From NCBI GenBank assembly GCA_022113835.1, contig JAILWY010000028.1, positions 7,105,001 through 7,169,000 on the forward strand: 64,000 bases of DNA. Reading direction: 5' to 3'. Made by a program: the position numbers and the translations under genes. Of the stretch, positions 10,801 to 39,307 are shown one piece after another; position 1 is the first letter of the stretch; every line of letters starts with the position of its first letter. The DNA comes from Atopsyche davidsoni (Eukaryota > Arthropoda > Insecta > Trichoptera > Hydrobiosidae). The notes under the pieces were generated by a model that was not told the DNA's origin, made no database searches, and saw nothing but the letters and a program-made list of their open reading frames with translations.

Positions 10801-13800
10801 GATTAAATTTTAGAATAATAAAAAAATTGTTGTAGATATGATGGACTAAATGGAAAGAAAATACAGTGTCAAATCCCGTCCAGGTGTGTTTCAATATTTT
10901 GGATCTAGTTGAAATAAATGCCTGGATTTTATATAAAAAACAACGGAAAAAGAAATTTCAATACAGCCAGAATTTTTATTACAGTTACTGACAGAAAGGG
11001 AAAAAGAAAATATGTATCACCATTTTAGTAAAGTTGTTCATCTACTTATTCATTCAATAAAAAAATGATGAATATCTATATATACTAATTATAAACACAA
11101 ACATTTTTTGAAGGACCAGTCATTTTAGAAGAAATAGGTAGAAATAGGTATATATGAAGTATTGGTAAGGTTTAGTATTAAAGAAATTTAGTTTTTTTAC
11201 ACCAATTTCACGTATAATTTTTTCTTGAAGCTGCCCGTGATGTCGATATCCTGGAGCTGTGCTGGCAACACCTTGGCTGTGGGTACGGGAAGGCTGTACC
11301 ATGAAGACTGGTGCCAGCATGAAGGCAGTGTTCACATCTATACAAGGTTGTGACTATGCTTTCATCATAAGGTATCTCTTCTGCCTGTCTCTCTCGACTC
11401 TCGTAGAAGAGGCTTAGTTTGATTTTTTCTTTTGAGGATTGGCTCATGTAATTATAAAAATGATTGTCTAAAGGTTTGTTTTGTAGCATGCCTTCTTGTT
11501 CATTAATTTCCTTGAGGAGATATACATATGGTGGGTCTCAATGGACTCCACCTGTTGTAAACAAAAACCAAAAAGCCTGTAGAAGTCAGTATAGTTTTTG
11601 AAGCAAATATTTCAGAGATATTTTCAGGTTTTTCAATTTGACGAAAGTTGATATTATAGATCAAAGAAGTGGACTTATTCCCAAATTGAAATGAAGATAA
11701 TTAATTTTTAGAAATTCAATATTTTTGACAGAGAGTACTTGGTGGTTCCATTTTAATATTTTAAATAAAAATACTTGAGTGATTTTTCCACATATTCATT
11801 TTTATTGGTGACCGGTTTCACCAACCTTTCACGTTTGTATTATCAAACTGGGTTTGATAATGTGTAAGGTTGGCGAAACCGGTCACCAATAAAAAATGAT
11901 ATGTGGAAAAACCACACAAGTATTTTTATTTAAAATGTTAATTATTTTTTATTCTATAAAATATCATTACTCTAATTGAGTAACAGTAGTAACATATTTT
12001 TTTTTTCAATAAATACTTGAGTGATTTTCCACATGTTCGTTTTTTATTTGTGACTGGTTTCGCCAACCTTTCACGTTGGCATTATCAAACAGAGTCAATT
12101 GTTTACTTAATTGCTTCTTATTATATAAATTCTCACTCAGTTTGATAATGAAAACGTGAAAGGTTGGCGAAACCGGTCACAAATAAAGAACGAACATGTG
12201 GAAAATCACTCAAGTATTTTATTAAAAAAAAAATATATTAAAATGGAATTCCACCAAGTACTCTCGGTCAAAAATATTAAATTTCTAACAGTAACATCAA
12301 AAGTTTTTGTTTGACATGATAGATTTTTTCTTACCTATCAGACAACACCTCTTAAAGTTACTCCAGTAATTGCATAACAATAAAGGTCTTTTAGTAACAC
12401 CAAAAAAAGGATAGCAAAGATACAAATTAAAAATAAATTGAAACAGATTGAGAATGTACCGACTATTTAGCTATTCCGTTTATCAAATGTGTCTAAAATC
12501 TTGTCACTCTTAGAGCACCCATATATATATATATATATATTTATATGGGTGCTCTAAGAGTGACAAGATTTTAGACACATTTGATATATATATATATATA
12601 TATATATATTCATATATACTTATATATACATACTATACATACATGCAACCATTTTTCAAATACCCTGTTGATTTCTACAGCGGTCGCACTGAAGAATTGA
12701 AGCATTCCAGTGACCTGAAGTTGGCTGCCTGCACATCGATGGTCTGTTTCCATCCAACGGAACCGGCACTGCTGGCGGCGGCCACTGTTTCAGGTTCTTC
12801 TTATACTCTTTTGTCACGTGGAGGTTGGTCCAGTCTTGCTGGCTAGCTTGAGAGAAGGAGTCGAGGAGAGGTGAAATCTGTAGAAATTGGATAAGTGAGC
12901 CCGGTTTTATCCTCCTGCATGTAGATGTTGATCCAGGTTGAATCATAGATTTCCTTTTGATTTGAAAATTGTTAAAGTGAAGACAAAACACTACTTCTCT
13001 TTATAAACAATAAATTTAGTCTTTGAAAGGTGAAAGCATTCACAAACAAAAATTATTGTAAAATCCTAGCCATTTGGCTATTTAAATTTAATGTTATTAA
13101 TTTAATGTAATTAATCCAGTCTGTCATGGAAACTCTTATGTATGAAACTGCCGTTGTTCAGTGATCAGCATGCTTGGTTTGGAATGAGTTTTAATTATCT
13201 CTAGCTTCAAAGGGGAAAATTTCTGAGAATTTCCTGCATAGAACAATGCAATTCAAACAGAAATAATAAGCTCTAATTTCCTACTCTTAATTGCAACAAA
13301 TATCTCGCTCACCTGCCTTTTTCATCTGTGGCCTCATATTCTTATATCCAGGCCTGGAGCAAATATAATTTTTAAAAAATACCAAAGAATAGGCTATAGA
13401 ATAACTATAGGCTTTGGTTCAGATCCTGCTAATTTTTTATTTCATGTGGGTTATCGTTATCTCAATAAAAATGCCATAATTTTTTTTTATAGGATCTATA
13501 TACGTTTGGAATCTTCAGCAGCAGGATATGGGGAGGGAGCCTCTCGTAGCCAGCGTTTCTACCCATGCAGGTCGCAGCACAGCCGGCTTGCTGTGGCTAG
13601 AGAGAATCAGAGGTCACCCGCATGAGAAGGTATCTTAAAGATGTGATAGTTGATAATTGAATACATCCACATTAAATAATCTTATTTTCCTCGTTTTCTA
13701 ATAATATTATATATTGTTTACATGATAGCCTGCATGGGCATTGAATAACTTTGAAAATATTTAATATGTCCTAACTAAACACATGAAAATGGATATCCTC

Positions 13801-16800
13801 TAGTCAAAATAATGTTTGCAAGTCGTGAAATATTTAATTAGCATCGGTTCATCTGTTGTGCATATTTATATAATGGTTAAAATTCAAACTAATAACAAAG
13901 TCACGGTGGTTGAAAGGTGTATGTTGTCAAGTCGCAAAAGATAAGAAAAGATGAGAAAAGATAACATTTAATAAAAAAATAATATCGCAATTTGTACGTC
14001 AACCGCACGAAAATAAGGTTTTAAATTGATGTGTATATCCATCAGATGTGGTTAGTTTAAATTTTAAATGAACGTAGTACCATCAATTATATATCTTTTT
14101 TTAAAATTATAACTATTTCTATTTTACAATTTTTTTCAGGTTTTAGTCAGCGCTGGATCTGATGGGAAGGTTATCCTATGGATAGTTAATTCTGGCTTAA
14201 GCTCCCTGACGCAAAAAACATGGTGAGGAGCACACACAATCTCTTTCAGAGAAAATTTATAGTTGTGGATGTGATACGTTGGAATATTAGCGACAATGTA
14301 TGATTAACCTACAGCTTTTTCCCTTAGTCAGTTTTAGATTGAGCAGAATATAGACCGCTTTGCCAATTGGTTTTTAGCTGGTAATGACTTTTCAACCTTT
14401 TCGTATATTCTGTTGACAAATTCGGTTAATAATTAGTTTTTTCCCCTCCTTTTTGAGCATTATTCACGATAGGTTCTATATTCTATGGTCCTGACTTATA
14501 GATTCTTTTCCTGATGAGGTATTTGGCAGTGTACAAAATAAGTGTGCTTATTATAATTGGACCAAGAGGCTCACAACCCTTGAGACCTGTAGCGACCTTC
14601 TTTCATCCTTGTTTAAAAATGATTAAAAAAAGCTTTGTTGAAGATGGTTTATACTGGCATAAAAGTTTTGTAAGCAGACTGGAAACAAGTATTCGGTTAT
14701 TCATCAAAAATTGTCATAAGAGGTCTAAACTCTTCTTGTCCAGGTCTCGGGCTTAGGTTTTCTTTACTCACTCGCTACTTATTTCAGTTTTGAGCTGTAT
14801 GGCTCATCGGTAAGTATTTCGATGCAGCCGCCAGACATCAGCTGCTTGGATTTCTCAAGGTCGGGGAAGGACAAGCAGCTAGTAGATGATACAGGAGACG
14901 GGTGAGTACTGTCTCTAACTACCAATTTTTTTTCTGGAACTTGAAGGTCCTAATTGATCGCCAGATCGAATAATGCTGCCTTACAAATCTAGTGGTTAGC
15001 ACATTTGATTGTCCACTGTAGGATCTATGTTCAAATCTGGGAAAAGCAATTAATCTTATTAGTTTTTTTCTATTGTGTTAACAAATTGCTTCTAGGTTTC
15101 AATATAAGAAAACCCTTGGATATAATGAAGTTTTCTAGACAAATGCCATTGGAAATGGACCAACCCGGTCACAGTTGTAATTGCTTCTGAATGATTTACC
15201 TGCCTTGCTCTTCCCTTTCAACTTCCTTGTGTTTGGATAGATTAATTATAGACTTATTCTTCAGGAAGTTTACATAATCCGAATGAATACTTTGAAATCA
15301 CACTACATTGTTGAGACTCTAAAGAAAGAGACAGATCAGCAAGCAGTTTGAAGCATTCAGAGACGATGCGGTCGTGCCTGGCTTAATCAATGGCCTTATT
15401 GCATGCAGAGAAATCACAGAAACTTACTTGAGAGGGCTTTTTTCTCAAAGACCCTGGAAGTAATTTAAAATTTCAATAAACTTGGAAAGACTCATTGTTT
15501 CACTTTAAGTAGAATCTGAAACCCATGGCCAGCGAGCAGACGTGTTAATCACTTGAATACGAAACAATCACATGCTGTTCAAGTTCTGTTTTTTTAATTT
15601 TTTAGGACAATCTCTGAAGACTACTTTGCTGTGGGCTGCAAGACCGGAGAAGTCATTGTCTGCAGATGCTCCTCAGCAAAGACCATCGCAGGTACCATCT
15701 TGTATTATTATACTAGCGGTATAACTTGGAGCTGCGTTCATTTCTTCAGCAAATATGATGACAGTACTTCAGCATCATAAAACAAATGAATTCAAAATAT
15801 TGCCCTGTCTGTTACATATTCCTTTCGTAAAAGAAAATTATTTAAAAACAGGTGACCCATGGATTAAACTATAAATAGTGACAGATGACTGTAAATGAGA
15901 GTAGAAAGGACTCGACTCAGAACACAATAAAATAAATTGATTCTCTTGGAAAAAAGAAGGTGAAATTTATTGTTTTATTGATTGTTTAATTATCTTTTCT
16001 AAGGTGGTTAGGGAAGACTACGTTAAGTTAAAAAATGTTGAAAAGACGGATTTCAACAGACACGTTTGTTAGCTTCCAGTGGTCTGGATCCGACAGTGGC
16101 TGGGCTGGAGCCACACCGAGCCGCCGTTCTGGCAGTCTCCTTCTGCAGCCAGCATGCCCGAATTCTCTTGACTCTCGGCGCCGATAAGGAGATCAGAATG
16201 TATGACATACTACAGGTACAGTGTTTTCAAGTCATCACTTCGTAAAGATCAGATATGTAGGTTTTATTACAATTTTCTCTTTTGGTAAATTTTTATCATA
16301 AAACAATGTCATTATCAATTTTTTTTTTAAACTTTTTGAAACTTCAACAATGCTCGATGAATGAAAAAAAATAATTGCATGCAAATTCATGTTTCATGAA
16401 TTACATAAAAAATTTTAGGTGACTCCGATTAAAGTGATTCACTCGGAGCATGGACTGTCCATCGTAAAGTGGGTCCCGAGTGACAGCAAAGCCCTTCTGC
16501 TGGCAGCGATGGCTCGAGGTAGTTCCGACAGACTTGCCACCTTACAGGTAATATTTCCATAGAGCTGTAACAGTTTTAGGCTGATTGTTTGTTATAATAT
16601 TTTAAATAAATACTTCCGTGATTTTTCCACATGTTTAATTTTATTGGTGACCGGTTTCGCCAACCTTTCATGTTGAAATAATCAAACGAAGTTTATAGAA
16701 ATAGACTTTGATAATGCCAATGTGAAAGGGTTAGCGAAACCGATCATCAATAATATTAAACATGTGGAAAAATCTCAAAAGTATTTTTTTTAATATTAAA

Positions 16801-17571
16801 ATGGAATTCCACCAAGTACTCTGTCAAAAATATTGAATATATGTATATTATAACTCACCAAAATTGCTTTGGTTAATATTACATGAGATTAATTTTTAGT
16901 TTAAAATTAAAGAAATTTCCGGTAGCTATGTCCGTGCAGAAAAAATAAACAGACAACATTGAAAATGCTGTTTTTGTATATGATATACCTCAATTTTAAA
17001 ATAATAATGTTATATTTATTACAGGTGCTTAGTGTTACCAGTGGCCAGGAGATACAGGTAGAGGGACTCCAGGAATTGGAAATGGCCTATTCGGGATCTC
17101 TGCACAAGCCGATAGAGTGTGGCCTCACGTGCCTCTCGTTCAATACCAAAAAGTAAGCAAATATACTCACAATTGGATTTATTTTACTGGATGTTAAATT
17201 TGTAAAATGCTGAAGATCGCACGCCGTTGGATTCGCTATTACTATGCACCCGTCCCTAAATTTTATAATGCACACGAGCTCTTAATCTCCACCTCTATTG
17301 AGAAATCAAAACAAATTTGTATTTGTGTGGGAGGACATGTTTATTGAAGGAAATCATTATTAAAAGTATCTTTGATACAAGCTTTAAATCCCTAAAAAGT
17401 TCATTATCCTAATATATTTCCTTGAGGTTGTGTGTCAACTTTATTTCTGATTTGAATTTTATTTTCAGTATGAATAAAGTGGCCTGCGGCGACATGGATG
17501 GTAGCATCAAAATATGGAACATTCCTTTCCAGGATGTAATAGTTCCCAATGAACTGGATCAGGAGAATTAA
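7302..17571 (+). CDS. DYNC2I2: Cytoplasmic dynein-2 intermediate chain 2 (WDR34-like)
   Basis: Fourteen exons, all in phase: 7302-7360, 7953-8037, 9466-9602, 10245-10362, 11231-11346, 12681-12793, 13493-13629, 14140-14222, 14788-14901, 15606-15691, 16073-16215, 16419-16547, 17025-17152, 17469-17571. They give 516 residues (human WDR34 is 536). The N-terminal third, which in the family binds light chains, includes LVMKELRVSEGSTAFRG. From about residue 134 comes the WD40 propeller: VMSISWSCAGNTLAVGTGRL, MVCFHPTEPALLAAATVSG-SIYVWNLQ, LVSAGSDGKVILWIVNSG, FAVGCKTGEVIVC, AAVLAVSFCSQHARILLTLG-ADKEIRMYDILQ, LSIVKWVPSDSKALLLAAMA and KVACGDMDGSIKIWNI. In the family this chain belongs to the dynein-2 motor that drives retrograde intraflagellar transport. 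The paralogue WDR60 is less likely from length and lack of a long acidic N-terminus. Exons 3 and 5 rest on weaker signals than the rest. Confidence 0.88.
7801..7884. repeat. (TA)n microsatellite
   Basis: An almost pure TA run of about 70 bp, 70 bp upstream of the second dynein-2 exon. Confidence 0.9.
8179..9439 (-). mobile_element. Decayed piggyBac element, TTAA-flanked
   Basis: TTAA at 8175-8178 and 9440-9443 flank a 1261-bp unit. The ends are CCCTTTGCACT and, inverted, CCCTTTGAACT, which fit piggyBac inverted repeats. Near the right end a near-palindrome (GTCGAGTCCAGCTCGAC, 9409-9425) has a relative at 9363-9380, as in subterminal repeats. It lies in dynein-2 intron 2. Confidence 0.9.
8300..9028 (-). 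pseudogene. piggyBac transposase remnant
   Basis: Read on -, successive blocks are FKKYYVPEENLSVDES (first catalytic Asp region), KPTKWGLRIYVLAD, then in a shifted frame KTLKWWRKLFFWCLETSIVNAY, NPISHKAFREKLLLEL, LSTGDTVQQLDGK and the Cys-rich tail with CMVCSNRNVPGG and YCETCERKPGLFPGECF ending at a TGA. The N-terminal half and the segment with the second and third catalytic Asp are missing, and there are several frameshifts, so it cannot transpose. The order matches a piggyBac transposase with internal deletions. Confidence 0.88.
9681..9987. repeat. Foldback repeat family, copy 2 (nearly full length)
   Basis: Both ends are present: CAATATTTTTGACAGAGAG and, inverted, CTCTCTGTCAAAAATATT. The right arm carries TTTGATAATGCCAACG and GGTTGGCAAAACCGACCACC. 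A TA tract interrupts the left arm. In dynein-2 intron 3. Confidence 0.85.
10450..10970 (+). pseudogene. Second piggyBac-type transposase remnant
   Basis: An open frame from 10411 to 10746 includes VVLKLIEPFTGCERNATTDN, which fits the piggyBac segment with the second catalytic Asp. Downstream in shifted frames come KKVLLLSSMHSSIE, DMMD followed by a TAA stop then MERKYSV, and FNILDLVEINAWILYKK, the usual order toward the piggyBac C-terminus. It differs in sequence from the relic at 8179-9439 and lies on the opposite strand in dynein-2 intron 4. No terminal repeats or flanking TTAA pair were identified. Confidence 0.8.
11717..11937. repeat. Foldback repeat family, copy 3
   Basis: The left end CAATATTTTTGACAGAGAG is intact. 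The centre pairs ACCGGTTTCACCAACCTTTC with AAGGTTGGCGAAACCGGTCA. The right end stops in the ATTTAAAAT block. In dynein-2 intron 5. Confidence 0.8.
12009..12278. repeat. Foldback repeat family, copy 4
   Basis: It sits 70 bp from copy 3 and has a longer spacer between arms. The right end GGAATTCCACCAAGTACTC is followed by TCGGTCAAAAATATT and is complete; the left arm starts inside the element. Confidence 0.8.
12481..12586. repeat. Perfect 45-bp inverted repeat around a TA tract
   Basis: Arms 12481-12525 and 12542-12586 are exact reverse complements (core TGTCTAAAATCTTGTCACTC), with a short TA spacer. There is no sign of decay. Confidence 0.9.
14975..15050 (+). repeat. tRNA-derived repeat (SINE head or tRNA relic)
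   Basis: CTAGTGGTTAGCA resembles a Pol III A box and GTTCAAATC a B box, about 40 bp apart. A full cloverleaf does not form by eye. In dynein-2 intron 9. Confidence 0.5.
16595..16836. repeat. Foldback repeat family, copy 5
   Basis: The centre has GACCGGTTTCGCCAACCTTT and GGGTTAGCGAAACCGATCA; the right end is AATTCCACCAAGTACTCTG then TCAAAAATATTGAAT. In dynein-2 intron 12. Confidence 0.8.
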
Positions 17572-17824
17572 ATAACTAACAAATAGAAGAAGTATGCAAA
17601 GATTTAAAAATCAGTTTTGTTAATGAAATATCAAATAAGCCTAATTTATTATGTTAATTACTTATTGTATTAAAAACTTAATTATTGTATGTCAAACAAC
17701 ACTACCACAAATTAAGCATATAATGTATCATTCTGGCTTCAGTTTCCATGATAAACAGTATATAAACACTGAAACATGTTTGTTTAAATTGCTTATATAT
17801 ATTATATATATATAATTTTTATTT

Positions 17825-17931
17825 TTAAATAAAGATACTTAAGTGATTTTTCCACATCTTTTCGTAGACATTGTTAACTCAAGCAGGTTGGTGAAACCGG
17901 TCACCTATAAAATTAAAAATGTGGAAAAATT
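17825..17931. repeat. Foldback repeat family, copy 6 (short)
   Basis: Only inner arms remain: GTGATTTTTCCACATCTTTT and GGTTGGTGAAACCGGTCACC plus AATGTGGAAAAAT. It lies in the presumed 3' UTR of the dynein-2 gene. Confidence 0.7.
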
Positions 17932-17972
17932 ATGAATTATTATACGACATATATAGGTATTTCCTTGTTAGC

Positions 17973-17978
17973 AATAAA
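17973..17978 (+). terminator. Candidate poly(A) signal, dynein-2 gene
   Basis: AATAAA about 400 nt past the stop. Others exist at 17827 (inside the foldback repeat) and near 18577, so the true site is uncertain. Confidence 0.35.
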
Positions 17979-17979
17979 G

Positions 17980-20900
17980 CAAATGCTGGAGACGGGACAA
18001 GTCGTACAGCTTTAAAGTGTTTTGCTTGTCGGTGAAATGGGTTTTCAGGTTTCTAATATTTATGTTTATTCAAAATATCTACTTTGCAAATGTAAGCTAT
18101 TTAATTTTTAAAATTTTCAGTTTTGATTGTTGCAATTTCCAATTATTTGATTTTTTTAGAAACTCTGAAGTGATTCCTAGAAATTACTTCATGTAAAATA
18201 CTATATTTATATATAGTGTTGTCTTACTTCAAGATTTTGAGAATTATATGGAATTGAGTCAGTTTGTAGGGTTGGCTTTTAGTACCATAATAATCATATG
18301 TAGAAATCTCATCAGAATAAATAGTTTCATAAACAAATTGACATTGTATTAGTCATTACATTGAAATAACTTCTTCTATTGGTAAAATGAATCATAGTTC
18401 TCTTAAATAAAAAAGTTTTTTTTCAATACTGAATAATGTTGCATTGTCTTAATATAACGAATGAAATTCATCCTATATCGTGTACTCTGTGCAAATTTGG
18501 TTTTTTTCTCTGTTTATAAATGACTAGAATAATTGAAATGTTTTAAGAGAATGCTGAATTTTATATAGTAAAACTAAAATAAAGCATGTAAACGGTATTG
18601 CATATATTAAATCTATCAAAGGAAATCAAAACACCAAAAGTAAAGTGGAATGTTTTTATTTCGATCTTTTGCTACATATTTGTAGCGCATTTCACGGTGC
18701 TGCCAACATACTAAATTAAAAGCATAAAGCAACTATCGTGTGTTTACCAAGTCGCTGAATATTGATATTTAAGTAAAAGAAACTTAGCTGAAATTAAGCA
18801 TAAGTATAGCAGATATACAGTTGAATTTTTGATGAATAAAAGAATATGTAATTTAAATAAAATGCTTTTATTCCACATTCTAGTTGTTTTTGTGAATTTA
18901 TTTTAAATAAAATATAACATTTTTTCGTTAGAAATTAAAAATGCAAACATAAAATACATGCTGGTTTGTTAAATAATATGTAAGTTTGCATGTGTGTGTG
19001 TAAATACTATATACTTTTTGTTTCAGCAATACCTTGCCATAAATTCGCATAAAAGTATTTTCAACGTTCATTATCCATGATTGTGAGATTAAAATAATAG
19101 AAATACACACCCAAAAAATAATCACACGCATTCTTGTTAACAATTGATTTTTTCTAAAAAAACAAATACGACTTAATAATATATTTGCAGTACAAACATA
19201 CTGTTTTCATCAGTGGCTCTCAAGGTGTTAGGAAGAATGACAAGTATTTTTTTGATAGTTTAAGGTAAGTTTTCTTTAGAAGGCTTATATGTACTGAGCA
19301 TTAAATTCATTAAAATTTGATTACGTCTCAATATAGTACTTTTTTATAATTTGCAAATAATCTTGAATTTTTGTTGTCAGGTCATTAGTTTCAAATATGT
19401 TTTATTTTTGTTCATATATAATAATTTATATAATACTTATTATTCTTATACTGATATGAATTACGAGAGGTTCATTATATATGGATATGGATATGTTGGA
19501 TATGTAAATAGTTGAAATATGGAAAGTTTGTGGAGCGGTGGTTTGTTTGAAGCTTGTCGGCTGCTGGTGTTGGTACGCCAGAGGGGCGCGCCGCAACTTC
19601 AGGGCGGTCGCTCCAAAACAAGACACCCGTGACAGACAAAGCGAGCTAGTCACTACCAAGGTAATCAATTTTATCAATTCAACAAACGCGCTCGGCCACT
19701 CCCAGTCGCCATCGATGTTAAATAATCTGATATGTCGCTCTCATAATTAAATGTAGTCGCTTGATTCTTCCCAGTTTACTCCGTGAGTGTTTTTGAAACG
19801 TGCGACCAACACCTACCGTGCGGATCAATACGGACTACTTGTGTAATGCCCATTGCCCGTGCATCTCTAATGCGAGAACTGCGTAATGGAATGTATTTAA
19901 TCCCAGCCGTCCAGAAGTCCCCGTGCATCACCGATATTGCAGTACTCGATCGCTTAGCCCAGAACCGTGGCCGAATGCTGTGGTTTCGATGAATAAATAA
20001 AAAAAAACACGCACCAAATTCCACGCAAGGTTATTTTAAGGGCCTTGCGATCGTGAAGGTTTTTTTTGTGGTACGTAGTTATTATGCATTGTTTTTGTTT
20101 CGCAATTGGTTTTTTCTTTATTCTCAGGGTATAAGCATACGCCTATAGTATATGTGAATATTAATAGAAGACGTATGGAAGAAATTGAATCTTGTGGATT
20201 TCCATTTTTCAGGCTGGCAACAGCGTTTTGTATGAGGACTTATCAATTGTTTTTTTATGTTTTGTTTTTATCTCGCCTTTGTAGTTTTTCATACGCGCTT
20301 CTTCACATAAAGTTTTTACGCGTTAGTCTCATGTTCTAAAGATCGGTCATTTAGCTTTATTTAAACAAAACAAGTCTATAATATAATATAAAACGTGATA
20401 GTTACTAATTACACAGGCTTATGTTTACTTTTAAATAGCTCTTGATTATCCATAACTGATAAAACGAAGGGGACGCGCAGCGATACGGATATACATGCTT
20501 AAAAGTTGAGTGTCAAACTAAAATTATTCTTTTAATTTTGCAATTATTTTTTATACATTTTTGTTCTGTAAATTATTTGACAGTGTCATTATCTATATCT
20601 TTACTTCAATACATCAACGATTTATCTTAAAATGATTAAAAAATAAATTTATTGTAATGGTCACATCAATCCAATTGCAAAAAATAGTGGAGTTAAATTT
20701 AATTTGATGCCTTCAATCACCTCAAAATGACATGTTTTCACCATTGTTTTGAAGAATTAAAATGCAGATATGAACCAAAGACAACTTAAAGAATATTGTA
20801 AGTCTGTGAGAATGACAGCGTCCCGTCGACACTTGAAAAGTTTTAACATGCAAGGCTTCAATCAGAATGGTTGCATGCCGAGGCCTTGGTGAATTGTCAA

Positions 20901-21990
20901 CTTGTCTTTAATATTCATTCAAACGAAACTCTTAAATAAATGAAGATGTATTTTTTTACAATATTTTTTTTTAAAAATATTAAAGTAAATTTGGTTTCAT
21001 AATATATTTTGAAGTTTACTGGGTGCCTTCGTGCCTGGGAGTAATTTTAATGTTGCTGATTATGACATTCTAAACCAGGGACCCTAGCCTACTAAAGTGT
21101 TTTGTAAGATTTTTTTTCAACTACATTTCTAGCTGTAGTGATAAGAAACTGCTGGTAGGCCTGCAGGTCTAGATATTTTGAATGATTAGTTAATTTATAA
21201 CACGAATAATCATTATTGAACAAATATTTTCCTACAAAATCCCGAGTTGGTTTGACCAAGGTGGTAGGTCTCAGGCAGCTGTTGTATACCGACCAGCAAG
21301 CATCGTTTTGAAATGCTAGCACCAAATTATTTTGGTGTGATCCAAAATTATACTTGCAAATTCACTGTTTTAACTGCCAATTATCATTATCTTCGGCACA
21401 ATAGCCCTCGACATCTAGCCTTTTCTAATAAAATGCGCCACTCTCGGTGCAGGTGACCCTCCTAGTGCAGTTTAATAATTGCTTCTGATTCAACCGAGTT
21501 CACCCGATTCAATCTTGGATCAAATCATAGAGCTTAGTGTTTTAGTTTCTCCACGTGTACGTGGTGCTGGACTTTACGTTCGAAGCTTTTGTCTTTTTTT
21601 TGCAAGATTTAACCATGAATATACATTTCAAGGTAATTTTAGATTAAGTAAAATTGCACTGTTTCTACCGTAGAAAACATAATTTTAGGAGTTAATAGAG
21701 GGACAAGGTCATGTCCATAGCGCATAATCGGGAAACTGTAAAACTTTAATAACAAGAATATTCAATAAATTTCTTTTGAACTGACAGTTTGTATAACCAA
21801 GTATTTTTATGGTATAAATATAAAGAGATTTGATTGTTTGCACATGTATTAAATATTCAATTTATGTATTATTTCTATTAATGCCTATAAATTGAATGAA
21901 CACCAAGTTGCAAGCACCTGGTCTTGATTCGTCGCATCGCCTATTCACGGTTTTTACTACGAGCCTGACTTGGGTCAGACTTTCTAAGCA
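17980..21990. other. Intergenic stretch and probable 5' region of the RNF gene
   Basis: No coding gene recognised. Two less AT-rich blocks stand out: about 19530-19660, ending in a good donor (CTACCAAG then GTAATC at 19661), and 19780-20000. The first could be a 5' UTR exon of the RNF38/44-like gene, whose next exon has an acceptor just before 22013. This is inference from splice signals only. Confidence 0.35.
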
Positions 21991-22044
21991 TTGGTCTGTT
22001 CGCCTTCAGTTTGCAGAGCTGTCTGAGGGAGCGAGCGGACACGG

Positions 22045-22070
22045 ATGAGCGAGTGGCCCCGGCTAGGCTG

Positions 22071-22071
<1 letters not shown>
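22045..22071 (+). promoter_or_regulatory. uORF whose stop overlaps the RNF start codon
   Basis: ATG at 22045 opens eight codons (MSEWPRLG) and ends in TGA at 22069-22071. The A of that TGA is the A of the main ATG (TGATG). The arrangement suits termination-reinitiation control if the upstream ATG is in the mRNA. Confidence 0.6.
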
Positions 22072-38190
<16,119 letters not shown>

Positions 38191-39253
38191 ACCGCAGCAA
38201 CAGCAACCCAGCCAGCGTGCCTCCAAGCGGCCCCAAGCAGAGTCGTTTCCGTAACACAATGGCGAGACTGCGGAAGTGACTTTGGTTCCCAACCAGCAAT
38301 TTAAATTAGTGCAAAGTACAATTTAACCCGGCCCTCAAATTTTAACCAACATCAAATTGCCTGAATTTTATCGTGTGTAATCTTATATATTATTAATACT
38401 TGTTGAATTGTGTGTAAAAATGAGTTGAATCATAGGCGGTGAGGGCTCTTGACGACATGCATACGAGACACGGCACGAGTGTTTAGTGATGCGTGCTGTG
38501 TACTCTGTAAGGACCTTCGCAATGTCTAACTACTCTCGAGCGCTTTTATTTTGAAAATTCTATTTCACGTGTAACCTCGCTTCGATGATCACGTGTGGAG
38601 CCGCTGTGACAACCGGAACGCTTTGGCTAGTGAGAAAAGTTTGAATAGTTTACATGCCGGAGCTGTCATGAAATATTTTTTGAATCTGTTTCTGTATGTG
38701 GTGATTGTTGAATATTTGTTTTGAATACCTATTTATATTGAGCTATCAAGCTGTTTTATAATATATTGTTAGCAGAATAACCTCATACGCGTGTTTTTAA
38801 TGCACATCTATTGAATATTTAATAATCACCATATAACGAGTAGTTTGCATGTTGGCACATTTAAATAGACTTTAAAAATATTTAATATATCCTTATAAGA
38901 CAAAAAATGCTAAATTTTGTAACGTACACCATTTGCACTCCTGTATTGAAATTCTCTCTCAGTTACATGACCAGCGTAGTTGAGATGTAATTTTATGTGT
39001 GCACACGCACTTGACTCAGACTTTTGATGGACAGTGTCGGGAGTGTGAAGGCTCCAGAGACATTCTGGTGGTGTTCGGTTGTCACAGTGCTTCCGAGGAT
39101 CTCGATTAACTTTGACTGTCAGTTCAACATATCAGTACTCACGGTTAACTTTGGACTCTGCATTAAGCTGCACACATGTATCATATTAACAAACAAATAC
39201 ATGTATGCAGCATCGCCGTGGTTCTTCCCTCTATTATATACACACACACACAC

Positions 39254-39307
<54 letters not shown>

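Noticed and set aside
16077..16080. Acceptor CTTCCAG at 16079 for dynein-2 exon 11
   Set aside because: It would leave the wrong phase. The TTAG at 16069-16072 joins in frame and keeps the propeller repeat.
19538..20024. Open frames on both strands in a less AT-rich block
   Set aside because: No recognisable product. At most a 5' UTR exon for the RNF gene.
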